Positions 5,335 to 13,766 of a stretch of DNA of 13,766 nt are shown in pieces. The stretch's first letter is position 1. Each line of letters begins with the position of its first letter. Under the pieces are notes generated by a model. The model was not told where the DNA came from. It ran no database searches and was given only the letters and a program-made list of their open reading frames with translations. Origin of the DNA: Synergistales bacterium (GTDB taxonomy: Bacteria; Synergistota; Synergistia; Synergistales; 79-D21). The position numbers and the translations under genes are program-made. Location: the NCBI GenBank assembly GCA_015657435.1, contig JADLKH010000004.1:389319-403084 (forward strand), written 5' to 3'.

Positions 5335-5684
5335 GACTGTCTCCTCCTTTGCAGGGTGTCAATCATTCTTTCGGTTTTCAGGAAGAGAGAGGAGCGGAGG
5401 AGCGATGTGGACTGACTACCCCGATATAACGGTTTTACCGAGTCGATGGTCACTATCCGATCCAATATGTACCACGCTGGAAGTTGCAGAGGTTATACGG
5501 CGAAATAACGGGTGTATCGGGAAGATAAACATAGTGGGTTGGTCTTGCTGAGGAGACGGCGTGACGACTTAAGGTGTCGCTGTAAGAAGGTAGGTTTCTT
5601 AAAGGAAAAGGATTCCCTGATTGGATCCAGATGCCTTGCAGAACGGCAGGGCAAGCAGTGAAAACAAGGAGGGGAACTTCCGAC
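5335..5684. other. Divergent intergenic region between integrase and DUF932 gene
   Basis: These 350 bp hold no convincing gene. They contain CCCCGATA (5419-5426) and a matching inverted TATCGGG (5515-5521), two copies of ATAACGG in the same orientation (5426-5432 and 5505-5511), and a small CGGT-TTT-ACCG dyad (5430-5440). Such clustered half-sites are compatible with recombinase arm sites or operators for the divergent genes. No strong promoter could be fixed by eye for either gene. Confidence 0.4.
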
Positions 5685-6629
5685 ATGACTCGGTTGACGG
5701 AGATTGAGCACATCCTTTTCAAGGTCGAGGAATATCCGGTTTTCGCTCAACTTCCAGGAGAAGAAAACCCGAAATGGGTTCATGCGCCGGGTAAAAAAGC
5801 GGTCGTGGACATGTGGTCCAAACGGGTGGTTGGGGTGGTCGGCAAAGATTATCGGGTCGTGCCGAACCTCGATGCGATTTTATGGGGCTATCAGGCATGC
5901 CTGCAAGCCTTTCCGGAAACGGATATTGTCGAATGGAATCTGGGGAAAGTCGATGGGCCAAGTACGGGAACCCGGTGTTCCATCGACATTCTGCACAGTA
6001 CGGCAAAGCTGGACTTTTCTTTCGTGGAGGCCGGGAACAAGCCCGAATCGTACGGGCCCTTTATCCGGGTCACGAACAGTTACAATTGCATGCGAGCCCT
6101 GTCCTTCGAAATCGGCTTTTTCCGAAAGGTGTGCGGAAACGGGCTAATCCTTCCTCAGGCGGTTATCCTCTTTCGATTCAACCACCTTAAGAGCGAAATA
6201 GGGGCGCAGATAGATTTCGATGTCAGCAGCGGAGCATTCCTGAAAATGCGTCAAAGCTTCCTGGAATCGCTCGATGTCCTCACGGGTTACCAGGTAGCTG
6301 AGGACGATTTCGAACTTCTTGCTCGATCAGCCCTGGGGATTCGTCCGCCCCTTAACGTCGAAGAAAATCGCCGAACCCAAGAAGATTGGCAGGCGCTTTC
6401 TTCTTGTTTCTCCGCTCTGTGTGACCACTATTATCGAGATCTTGGCGGAAACGCCTATGCGATCCTGAATGCCGTAACCGATTTTGCCTCGCATCCCCCG
6501 AACAACAGACTCCTCAGGAGAGATCGCCACAGCTTGCAGAAAAAAGCGGGAAGCTGGGCGTCGGAGTTCTCGCGGCGATGCGTTATGCCTGAGTTCTCTG
6601 TCTCGAGCTACTTGGGCGAGCAAGAATAA
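5685..6629 (+). CDS. DUF932 family protein (phage/plasmid-related)
   Basis: A start at 5685 behind AAGGAGGGG (10 nt spacing) gives 314 residues. An in-frame ATG at 5631 adds 18 codons but has no ribosome binding site. The family is recognised from the region about 124-157: YGPFIRVTNSYNCMRALSFE, then FFRKVCGNGLILP, the conserved core of DUF932 proteins. The N-terminal GKKAVVDMWSKRVVGVVGKDYRVVP (36-60, in part) also fits. These soluble proteins are encoded by phages, plasmids and islands, often near recombination or restriction genes. Their biochemical role is not established. It lies about 200 bp upstream of the type I restriction operon on the same strand. The downstream gap has no clear terminator, so some readthrough into hsdM is possible. 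Confidence 0.8.
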   Translation: MTRLTEIEHILFKVEEYPVFAQLPGEENPKWVHAPGKKAVVDMWSKRVVGVVGKDYRVVPNLDAILWGYQACLQAFPETDIVEWNLGKVDGPSTGTRCSIDILHSTAKLDFSFVEAGNKPESYGPFIRVTNSYNCMRALSFEIGFFRKVCGNGLILPQAVILFRFNHLKSEIGAQIDFDVSSGAFLKMRQSFLESLDVLTGYQVAEDDFELLARSALGIRPPLNVEENRRTQEDWQALSSCFSALCDHYYRDLGGNAYAILNAVTDFASHPPNNRLLRRDRHSLQKKAGSWASEFSRRCVMPEFSVSSYLGEQE

Positions 6630-6733
6630 TCGGGAAAAAGTGACAAGCCATTGTTAGGACTAGTTCAATAGCCCCGTACTATGTCGTCTTCTCCCGGAAG
6701 CACTCTAATCTAGGAACATCCCAATCCTGGGTT

Positions 6734-6739
6734 TATAAT
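6734..6739 (+). promoter_or_regulatory. Candidate -10 box of the hsdMSR operon
   Basis: A perfect TATAAT lies in the 207-bp gap before hsdM, about 98 bp upstream of its start. No good -35 is found 16-18 bp upstream (TAGGAA is the best available). It is the most likely promoter position for the operon but is weakly supported. Confidence 0.3.
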
Positions 6740-6836
6740 CGAATCTGCATGGTGGATTAACCTAGCCTTATGTATCCCCTCCTGACCTACGGTAGCTGTA
6801 AAAGACAACGCGATTCGAAAGGGGTAACGACTACCT

Positions 6837-9008
6837 ATGGATCATGCAACCTATAGCAGCATAGTGAGTTTTATTTGGGGTATTGCCGATGATGTGTTGC
6901 GAGATGTCTACGTACGTGGAAAGTACCGTGATGTGATTTTACCGATGACGGTCATCCGTCGCCTTGATGCGCTATTAGAGCCGAGCAAGGAAAAGATCGT
7001 AGCAATGAAGAAGCATCTCGACGGAGCAGGAGTGGCAAACCAGCACGTTGCTCTCTGTCAAGCCTCTGGTGAAGCTTTTTACAATGTTTCGTCCTTTACC
7101 CTGCGGGATCTGAAGAATCGCGCCAAACAGCAGCAGCTCAAGGCTGACTTCGAGGCCTACCTGGATGGCTTTTCACCCAACGTCCAGGAGATCCTAGAAA
7201 AGTTCAAATTCCGAAATCAGATTCCCACACTAATCGAAGCCGATATCCTCGGCCACCTTATAGAAAAGTTCCTTGATACCCGCATCAACCTCAGTCCAAA
7301 GCCAGTCCTGGATGCAGACGGTAACGAGTTACTTCCAGCCCTTGACAATCACTCCATGGGAACCATCTTCGAGGAACTGATCCGGCGCTTCAACGAAGAA
7401 AACAATGAAGAGGCAGGTGAACACTTTACGCCACGGGATGTTGTTAGGCTTATGGCCGATCTCATTTTCTTGCCGATCGCAGATCGAATCGAATCCGGCA
7501 CCTACCTTGTATACGACGGAGCCTGCGGTACGGGAGGCATGCTCACCGTGGCGGAGGAGCGCCTGAAGGAATTGGCGGATTGCCAAGGCAAGGAGGTTCG
7601 CATCCATCTTTACGGACAGGAGATCAACCCGGAAACCTATGCCATCACCAAGGCTGACATGTTGCTCAAGGGGCAAGGGGCCGAGGCCGAGAACATGAAG
7701 TATGGTTCCACTCTTTCCAGCGATGCGTTCCCGTCGCAGGAGTTCGATTTCATGCTCTCCAATCCTCCCTACGGCAAAAGCTGGAAGACAGATCTGGAGC
7801 GCTTGGGCGGCAAGGGTGAAATCAAGGATCCCCGCTTTGTCACTCAGCACGCCGGTGACCCGGAATATAAAATGATCACTCGTTCCTCCGACGGTCAGCT
7901 CATGTTCCTGGTCAATAAGCTTTCCAAGATGAAGCACACCACCGAACTTGGCAGCCGCATTGCCGAAGTCCACAACGGCTCATCGCTCTTTACCGGAGAC
8001 GCTGGGCAGGGAGAGAGCAACATCCGAAGATGGATCATCGAGAACGATTGGCTGGAGGCCGTCATCGCCCTGCCGGAGAACATGTTCTACAACACCGACA
8101 TCGCCACCTACATCTGGGTGCTCACCAACCGCAAGAGGGAGGAGCGCCGAGGCAAAGTTCAACTCATCGATGCCACCGAATGGTATGTGCCTTTGCGCCG
8201 CAACCTCGGCAAGAAAAATTGCGAGCTTTCTGAAGAGCACATCCGCACAATCTCCAACTTGAACCTAAATCCGACCGAGACTGATAAGTCGAAAATCTTC
8301 CCCCACGAGGCGTTCGGTTACTGGAAGCTGACGGTGGAACGCCCACTGCGTTTAGCCGTGGACCTAGGCCCAGTTCGTCTGGAAAGGTTTGAGCGGACCT
8401 GTACCAAGGAAAAGGAAGGTCCGTTGGCGAACATGGCCCGCCGTGTGGCCGGTCTTTGGGGAATCGGCCCGCATTTGGATTTCAACGTTTTTATGGACGC
8501 CTGCGAAACGGATGCCGATAAGCATGGTGTCAAGCTCACCGTTAAACGGAAGAACCTACTGCAAAGCGGACTTTGCGACACCTGCGAAGCTGCTGTGCCG
8601 GTGCTTAAAAAGATTCATAAGCTAGGGAGGGTCGCATCTGACCCCATCCATGGCCTGTTCGAAATGGAAATAAACGGCAAGGCTTGCACGGTCGAATATG
8701 AACCGGATACCGCCCTGCGTGACACCGAACAGGTCCCATTGCTGGAAGAGGGGGGTATAGAGGCGTTCTTCCGTCGGGAGGTATTGCCTTACATCACGGA
8801 TGCCTGGATCGATCCCGAGAAAACCCAGGTTGGTTACGAAATCTCTTTCACCCGCCATTTCTACCGCCCCGCGGCCATGAGAACCCTGGAGGAAATCAAG
8901 GCCGATATCAATGCCTTGGAGCATGAAGCCGAAGGGTTACTGGAACAGATTGTCGGGAGGCAAATCTATGAAACTAGCCTCGTATCAAGAATACAAGGAA
9001 TCCGGTAG
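6837..9008 (+). CDS. hsdM: Type I restriction-modification system, modification subunit HsdM
   Basis: A 723-residue N6-adenine DNA methyltransferase subunit. With HsdS it methylates adenine in the bipartite target; with HsdR it forms the restriction complex in the cytoplasm. The N-terminal helical HsdM_N domain covers about 8-150 (SFIWGIADDVLRDVYVRGKY). The linker motif HFTPRDVV is at 196-203. SAM-binding motif I is DGACGTGG (227-234) and catalytic motif IV is NPPY (309-312). The start is set by AAAGGGG 12 nt upstream. It is clearly longer than classical HsdM (about 500-530 residues). The extra C-terminal region (after FGYWKLTVERPLRL, about 500 to the end) includes a CDTC pair and the helix EEIKADINALEHEAEGLLEQI. 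It overlaps hsdS by 41 bp, which supports coupled translation. Confidence 0.95.
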   Translation: MDHATYSSIVSFIWGIADDVLRDVYVRGKYRDVILPMTVIRRLDALLEPSKEKIVAMKKHLDGAGVANQHVALCQASGEAFYNVSSFTLRDLKNRAKQQQLKADFEAYLDGFSPNVQEILEKFKFRNQIPTLIEADILGHLIEKFLDTRINLSPKPVLDADGNELLPALDNHSMGTIFEELIRRFNEENNEEAGEHFTPRDVVRLMADLIFLPIADRIESGTYLVYDGACGTGGMLTVAEERLKELADCQGKEVRIHLYGQEINPETYAITKADMLLKGQGAEAENMKYGSTLSSDAFPSQEFDFMLSNPPYGKSWKTDLERLGGKGEIKDPRFVTQHAGDPEYKMITRSSDGQLMFLVNKLSKMKHTTELGSRIAEVHNGSSLFTGDAGQGESNIRRWIIENDWLEAVIALPENMFYNTDIATYIWVLTNRKREERRGKVQLIDATEWYVPLRRNLGKKNCELSEEHIRTISNLNLNPTETDKSKIFPHEAFGYWKLTVERPLRLAVDLGPVRLERFERTCTKEKEGPLANMARRVAGLWGIGPHLDFNVFMDACETDADKHGVKLTVKRKNLLQSGLCDTCEAAVPVLKKIHKLGRVASDPIHGLFEMEINGKACTVEYEPDTALRDTEQVPLLEEGGIEAFFRREVLPYITDAWIDPEKTQVGYEISFTRHFYRPAAMRTLEEIKADINALEHEAEGLLEQIVGRQIYETSLVSRIQGIR

Positions 9009-10380
9009 CCCTGTGACCAAGAAGATTCCCGTTCAATGGGCGGTACATCGTTGCCGATACCTATTTCGAGAAGTGGATGAACGTTCTAAAGATGGACACG
9101 AAACTCATCTATCGATGAGTCAGAAGCATGGACTTATTGACAGCTCAAAAATCGATAAGAGGCACTTGCAGTCAGAATCGTATGCAGGGGGAAAACTCTG
9201 CGAAGATGGCGACCTAGTCCTGAATCGGTTGAAGGCTCATTTGGGTGTCTTTGCTCATGCGAAGCAGTCTGGCGTTGTTAGTCCTGACTACACGGTTCTT
9301 CGACCAATATCTGACGACAATCCGAGATTTTTTGAATATTTATTTAAAAGCCCGCTATTCATCACGGAATTTACCAAATCAACAAAGGGCATCGTAAAAG
9401 GCTTCTGGCGACTTTACACGGATGATTTTTATTCAATTCGTGCCTTTGTCCCACCACCAGATGAACAAAGGCAGATTCTTAGATTTATCGATTCCCTCTC
9501 CGCACAAACCAGCAAGTTTATTCGCAACAGACGGCGATTGATAGAACTCCTCAAGGAACAGAAACAGAACATCATCAACCAGGCTGTGACACGCGGGCTT
9601 GATCCCAACGTCAACTTCAAGCCCAGCGGTGTGGACTGGATCAAGGATATCCCGGAGCATTGGGAGGCAAGACGACTCCGGACACTGGCTGTCGTCAAGG
9701 TTAGCGGGATCGACAAGAACGAGAGCGAGCACGAAGTCCTGGTGTTGCTTTGCAACTATGTGGACGTTTACAAAAACGACCGCATTACATCCAACCTCGA
9801 TTTCATGAAAGCCACCGCCACCTCGGGAGAAATTAGTGATTTTCAACTCAAAGCGGGGGATGTGATCATCACAAAAGACTCTGAAAGTTGGGATGACATT
9901 GCGATCCCCTCCTTTGTACCTGAAGACTTGCCCGGTGTTGTTTGCGCCTATCACTTGGCCTTGATCAGACCCATTGAGGAAATCGAAGGGGAGTTTTTAT
10001 TCAGGGCATTTTATTCCGATCCGGTGGCGGACCAGTTCCGGATTGCTGCGACGGGTGTAATTCGTTTTGGTTTAGCGCGCGGCGCGATCAAGGGCGCGGT
10101 TTTTCCGCTACCACCATTGAGTGAACAACGAGCCATTATTGCCCATATCAATGAAAAGAGCGCCGAAATTAATCATGCGATTGCTAGGGCCGAACGTGAG
10201 ATTGAGCTGATGCGAGAATATCGCACTCGCCTGATCTCCGATGTGGTCACTGGTCAAGTGGATGTACGCGGCATTGAGGTCCCTGAGGTTCCTGAAGAAG
10301 AACTCCCTGAACTGGATGAGGAGTCGATAGAGCAAGACGACGTCATCGAGGATGAGGGTGAAAAGGATGAAAACGACTGA
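8968..10380 (+). CDS. hsdS: Type I restriction-modification system, specificity subunit HsdS
   Basis: The frame is open from 8911, but the ATG at 8968 with GGGAGG 7 nt upstream is preferred and gives 470 residues. HsdS selects the bipartite DNA target for both methylation and cleavage. There are two target-recognition domains, one after KKIPVQW (18-24) and one after GVDWIKDIPEHW (221-232). Each is followed by a conserved helical spacer that starts VPPPDEQRQIL (161-171) and LPPLSEQRAIIAHI (381-394), matching the internal repeat of the family. The tail from about 434 is very acidic (EEELPELDEE, then EQDDVIEDEGEKDEND). The gene starts 41 bp inside hsdM and its stop overlaps the hsdR start by 14 bp. 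Its target sequence cannot be read from the protein. Confidence 0.94.
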   Translation: MKLASYQEYKESGSPVTKKIPVQWAVHRCRYLFREVDERSKDGHETHLSMSQKHGLIDSSKIDKRHLQSESYAGGKLCEDGDLVLNRLKAHLGVFAHAKQSGVVSPDYTVLRPISDDNPRFFEYLFKSPLFITEFTKSTKGIVKGFWRLYTDDFYSIRAFVPPPDEQRQILRFIDSLSAQTSKFIRNRRRLIELLKEQKQNIINQAVTRGLDPNVNFKPSGVDWIKDIPEHWEARRLRTLAVVKVSGIDKNESEHEVLVLLCNYVDVYKNDRITSNLDFMKATATSGEISDFQLKAGDVIITKDSESWDDIAIPSFVPEDLPGVVCAYHLALIRPIEEIEGEFLFRAFYSDPVADQFRIAATGVIRFGLARGAIKGAVFPLPPLSEQRAIIAHINEKSAEINHAIARAEREIELMREYRTRLISDVVTGQVDVRGIEVPEVPEEELPELDEESIEQDDVIEDEGEKDEND

Positions 10381-13318
10381 CACCAGCGAAAAGGGGCTGG
10401 AAACGATCATCGTCACCTCTCTCGTCAGCCAGGGAGAGTATGTTCAGGGGGACCCGCAAGATTATGATCGGGGACATGCCGTCGACCTGGACAAACTGCT
10501 GAAATTCCTTTCCGCTACCCAGCCTGGTGACTACGAAGCTCTCGGCCTTGCTACGGAAGGGCCAAAGCGCAACCAGTTCCTGCACAGACTGCAGGGTGAA
10601 ATCGCAAAGCGTGGTGTGGTGGACTGCTTGCGGCACGGTATTAAGCACGGCCCCGCGCACGTGGACCTTTTTTACGGCACACCAACTCCGGGCAACCGGA
10701 GGGCAACGGAGTTTTTCAAAGCCAACATCTTCAGCGTCACTCGCCAACTCCGATACAGTCATAACGAAACCGCGCTTGCCCTCGATATGGCCGTGTTCAT
10801 CAACGGTCTGCCGGTCTCAACCTTTGAACTCAAGAACAAGCTCACCAAGCAGACGGTTTTCGATGCCGTCCAGCAATACCAGCGCGACCGAGACCCGAAA
10901 GAGCTGCTGTTCCAGTTTGGCCGCTGTGTTGTCCATTTTGCCGTGGACGATTATGAGGTGCGTTTTTGTACCCATCTAAAGGGCAAGGATTCATGGTTTC
11001 TCCCCTTCAACAAGGGCTACAACGACGGAGCCGGAAATCCGCCCAACCCGGATGGGCTTACCACGGACTACCTCTGGAAGGAGACCCTCTCCAAGGTGGG
11101 GCTGACTGACATCCTGGAAAACTATGCCCAGGTGGTGGAAGAAAAAGACGAAAAGTCGGGCAGGAAAAAATCAACGCAGATCTTTCCCCGTTATCACCAA
11201 TTGAAAGTGGTGCGGATGCTACTAGCCAATGCCAGAGAAAGCGGGGTCGGCAAACGCTATCTCATCCAGCACTCGGCGGGCAGTGGCAAAAGCAACTCCA
11301 TCGCATGGCTGGCCCACCAACTCGTGGGCTTGGAGCAGGAAAGCAGAGCGATCTTCGATTCAGTCATCGTGGTTACGGATCGTCAGGTACTCGACAAGCA
11401 GATCCGTGACACCATCAGGCAGTTTGCCCAGGTTTCGGCTACCGTCGGGCATGCCGAACATTCCGGGGACTTGCGCCGGTTCCTCAAAGCCGGGAAGAAA
11501 ATCATCATCACCACGGTTCAGAAGTTCCCCTACATTCTGGAAGAGATTGGCAACGAACACCGCAAAAGCAAGTTTGCCATCCTGATCGACGAGGCCCATT
11601 CGAGCCAGGGAGGCAAAACAACAGCGGCCATGAACCGCGCGTTGGAGGAGAATGCTCCTGACGGGCAAGAAGAAGAGACAACCGAGGACAAGATCAACAA
11701 GATCATGGAAGGCCGGAAGATGGTGACCAACGCCAGCTATTTCGCCTTCACCGCGACTCCGAAGAACAAGACACTGGAGATCTTCGGCGATGCGGCCCTT
11801 CAACCAGACGGCACCGTAAGACATCTCCCGTTCCACAGTTACACCATGAAGCAGGCCATCCAGGAAGGTTTCATTCTGGACGTGCTAAGGAATTACACAC
11901 CGGTGGAGAGTTACTATCGCCTGACCAAGACGATAGAGGAAGATCCGTTCTTTGACACCAAGAAAGCCCAGAAAAAGCTCCGCCACTACGTGGAATCCAA
12001 CGAACATGCCATTCATGAGAAAACGGAAGTCATACTGAATCACTTCCACTCCAACGTGATCGGCCTTCGGAAAGTCGGAGGTCAGGCCAGAGCGATGGTC
12101 ATCACCAACGGTGTGGAGCGGGCGATTCAGTATTTCCAAGCTTTCAAAAGTTCTCTCAAAGAGCGGAAGAGCCCCTACGAGCCCATCGTTGCCTTTTCCG
12201 GAGAGTACGAGTACGGCGGTAAAAAGCTCACCGAAGTTTCGTTGAACGGTTTCCCAAGCAGCCAGATTCGGGACAGGATTCAGAAGGACCCGTACCGATT
12301 CCTGGTCGTCGCCGACAAGTTCCAGACGGGCTATGACGAACCGTTGTTGCACACCATGTACGTGGACAAGTCCCTCTCCGGCATAAAGGCGGTTCAGACC
12401 CTCTCGCGCCTCAATCGCGCCCACCCGCAGAAACACGACACCTTCGTGCTTGATTTCTATAACGACTCAAAAACCATCCAGTTGGCTTTCGAGCCGTATT
12501 ACCGCACAACGATCCTCAGCGATGAAACCGATCCCAACAAGCTGCACGATCTCAAGGCGGATCTCGATGGTTACCAAGTCTACTCTCAAGAGAAAATCGA
12601 GAATCTGGTGAAACTCTATCTAGGCGGGGCCGACCGCGACAAGCTCGATCCGGTCCTGGATGCTTGCGTTGCCAACTACAAAGCTGATCTGGACGAAAAC
12701 GAGCAGGTGGATTTCAAGGGCAAGGGAAAATCCTTCGTTCGTACCTACAGTTTCTTGGCCTCTATACTGCCTTATTCTAATGCCTACTGGGAGAAGCTTT
12801 CGATCTTCCTGAACTTCCTGATTCCGAAACTGCCCGCTCCCAAAGAAGAAGATCTCTCCAGGGGCATTCTTGAAGCGATCGACATGGATAGTTACCGTGT
12901 CGAGATGAAAAGCAGCCTGAAGATTCCACTTCCTGACCAGGATGGGGAAATCGAGCCTGTGCCCACTGGGCGAGTGGGCTCAAAGTCGGAACCAGTGTTG
13001 GATCGATTGAGCAACATTATCAGGGCGTTCAACGATCAATTCGGGAATATCGAATGGAAGGACGGAGACAAAATCGGCAAGGTCATCGCCGAGGAAATTC
13101 CCGCGAAAGTGGCGTCGGACGTGGCTTACCAGAACGCCATGAGGAACAACGACAAGAAAACAGCCCGGATCGAACACGACGCGGCTCTGCAACGGGTCAT
13201 GATCGACCTTTTAGCTGACCATACCGAGCTTTTTAAGCAATTCAGCGACAATCCTGGTTTCAAAAAGTGGTTGTCTGATGTGATTTTCCAGGCGACATAC
13301 GAAGAGAAGAGTGCTTAG
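10367..13318 (+). CDS. hsdR: Type I restriction-modification system, restriction subunit HsdR
   Basis: A 983-residue ATP-dependent translocase/endonuclease subunit. The ATG at 10367, with GAGGGTGA 6 nt upstream, is preferred over the in-frame ATG at 10352. The N-terminal nuclease of PD-(D/E)xK type has D140 and E154-L-K156 (LDMAVFINGLPVSTFELKN). The SF2 helicase motor has Walker A AGSGKS (304-309), DEAH (408-411), TAT (462-464) and motif VI near 675-690 (QTLSRLNRAHPQKH). The C-terminal helical part would contact HsdM. Length and motif order are complete, so the enzyme looks intact. It is last in the hsdM-hsdS-hsdR operon, overlapping the hsdS stop by 14 bp. No clear terminator hairpin follows; an AT-rich gap of 113 bp leads to the next gene. 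Confidence 0.95.
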   Translation: MKTTDTSEKGLETIIVTSLVSQGEYVQGDPQDYDRGHAVDLDKLLKFLSATQPGDYEALGLATEGPKRNQFLHRLQGEIAKRGVVDCLRHGIKHGPAHVDLFYGTPTPGNRRATEFFKANIFSVTRQLRYSHNETALALDMAVFINGLPVSTFELKNKLTKQTVFDAVQQYQRDRDPKELLFQFGRCVVHFAVDDYEVRFCTHLKGKDSWFLPFNKGYNDGAGNPPNPDGLTTDYLWKETLSKVGLTDILENYAQVVEEKDEKSGRKKSTQIFPRYHQLKVVRMLLANARESGVGKRYLIQHSAGSGKSNSIAWLAHQLVGLEQESRAIFDSVIVVTDRQVLDKQIRDTIRQFAQVSATVGHAEHSGDLRRFLKAGKKIIITTVQKFPYILEEIGNEHRKSKFAILIDEAHSSQGGKTTAAMNRALEENAPDGQEEETTEDKINKIMEGRKMVTNASYFAFTATPKNKTLEIFGDAALQPDGTVRHLPFHSYTMKQAIQEGFILDVLRNYTPVESYYRLTKTIEEDPFFDTKKAQKKLRHYVESNEHAIHEKTEVILNHFHSNVIGLRKVGGQARAMVITNGVERAIQYFQAFKSSLKERKSPYEPIVAFSGEYEYGGKKLTEVSLNGFPSSQIRDRIQKDPYRFLVVADKFQTGYDEPLLHTMYVDKSLSGIKAVQTLSRLNRAHPQKHDTFVLDFYNDSKTIQLAFEPYYRTTILSDETDPNKLHDLKADLDGYQVYSQEKIENLVKLYLGGADRDKLDPVLDACVANYKADLDENEQVDFKGKGKSFVRTYSFLASILPYSNAYWEKLSIFLNFLIPKLPAPKEEDLSRGILEAIDMDSYRVEMKSSLKIPLPDQDGEIEPVPTGRVGSKSEPVLDRLSNIIRAFNDQFGNIEWKDGDKIGKVIAEEIPAKVASDVAYQNAMRNNDKKTARIEHDAALQRVMIDLLADHTELFKQFSDNPGFKKWLSDVIFQATYEEKSA

Positions 13319-13431
13319 ACTATGACCTTCGTATGCTTTTCCCCAAGTCGTCATTTTTTGTATATATATTATTTAATTTAACAAGTGTATTTCTCGGTCA
13401 TTTTAGATTAATTTCTCTAACGGAGGCTCCC

Positions 13432-13766
13432 ATGCCGGTGTTCGACTACGGTCTCAGCTTCGAGAAGGGGCATCTTTTCGCGGAAATCGAGAGGAAGAAG
13501 TTTGTCCTGGACACGGGCTCGCCCATGAGCATGGCGGCTTCATCGGGCCTGGGTTTCCGGGGTCAGGAACTTCGGTTGCCGGGAAACGTCATGGGCCTGA
13601 CTCCAGCGCAACTCTCCGAATTCATCGGTACGGAGGTCCACGGCCTTCTCGGCACGGACGTGCTGAACGAGCAGGACCTGCTGTTCGATTTTGAGCGCAG
13701 GAAGCTGGTGGTTCCCGGCGCGCCTCTTCCCATGGAGGGTGAGGCGATTCCGTTCAAGCCGGTCAT
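13432..13766 (+). CDS. Retropepsin-like aspartyl protease domain protein (partial)
   Basis: The ATG follows CGGAGG (5 nt after GGAGG), and the frame stays open to the window end: 111 codons, 3' end missing. LDTGSPMSM (about residues 26-34) is the D-T-G-S catalytic motif of retropepsin-like aspartic proteases. HGLLGTDVLN (about 70-79) matches the usual G-(I/L)-L-G-x-D-x-L turn of bacterial members. Such single-lobe enzymes act as homodimers. No signal peptide or membrane span precedes the motif, so a cytoplasmic location is likely. Codon use is G/C-rich, like the 53-residue gene and unlike the AT-rich cassette, which suggests return to host sequence. The upstream 110 bp are AT-rich and probably hold its promoter. 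Confidence 0.72.
   Translation, partial: MPVFDYGLSFEKGHLFAEIERKKFVLDTGSPMSMAASSGLGFRGQELRLPGNVMGLTPAQLSEFIGTEVHGLLGTDVLNEQDLLFDFERRKLVVPGAPLPMEGEAIPFKPV

Noticed and set aside
7329..7973. 214-codon antisense open frame within hsdM
   Set aside because: It lies wholly opposite a strongly supported methyltransferase gene and its motifs. This is the usual shadow frame of a G/C-biased gene.
13355..13385. AT-rich run after hsdR resembling the run at 2895-2920, as direct repeats bounding the island
   Set aside because: Both contain TTTGT followed by TATATAT, but the match dissolves into generic A/T sequence. They look like promoter regions rather than a true duplicated att site.
1..13766. CRISPR array, rRNA or intact insertion sequence
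   Set aside because: I saw no regularly spaced repeats, no rRNA-like sequence and no transposase on either strand.

Overview
The window looks like a chromosomal accessory region between ordinary housekeeping-type genes in a moderately GC-rich Gram-negative bacterium. Strong GGAGG ribosome binding sites, G/C-ended codons in the flanking genes and a tRNA-Cys with encoded CCA all fit a deltaproteobacterial or Nitrospirota-like host. That placement is a guess from gene style only, because no ribosomal or other phylogenetic marker is present.

Left part (1-2400). A 5' fragment of an HD-domain phosphohydrolase reads leftward (1-108). A 485-bp gene-free stretch follows, with a good sigma70-type promoter and a dyad. 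Next come a small zinc-ribbon protein (595-837) and a STAS-like/GHKL ATPase protein (about 1042-2076). These two are separated by a perfect 13-bp inverted repeat. A possible remnant ORF follows, then tRNA-Cys(GCA) at 2326-2399. The tRNA has two A-C mismatches in its stems.

Middle part (2400-5700). After a strong terminator comes a 53-residue gene (2589-2750), closed by a second strong terminator. An AT-rich two-gene cassette starts from a perfect TATAAT box. It encodes a putative winged-helix protein (2951-3673) and, 2 bp downstream, a HEPN/DUF4145-like protein (3676-4188). The cassette resembles a toxin-antitoxin or abortive-infection module and is the best candidate here for an undescribed system. 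A convergent tyrosine recombinase gene (4378-5334, minus strand) is split by a single in-frame TGA. It is probably a recently inactivated integrase.

Right part (5685-13766). A DUF932 (phage/plasmid-related) protein is followed by a complete type I restriction-modification operon in the order hsdM-hsdS-hsdR. The three genes overlap at their junctions (41 bp and 14 bp), which suggests translational coupling. The modification subunit has a long C-terminal region, and the specificity subunit has two target-recognition domains and an acidic tail. The window ends in the first 111 codons of a retropepsin-like aspartyl protease gene, apparently back in host-type sequence.

Taken together, 2841-13400 (and possibly 550-2300) reads as a small defence island: a restriction system, a candidate HEPN module, a phage-related DUF932 gene and a broken integrase. 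All functional assignments rest on motifs read by eye; no database search was possible.
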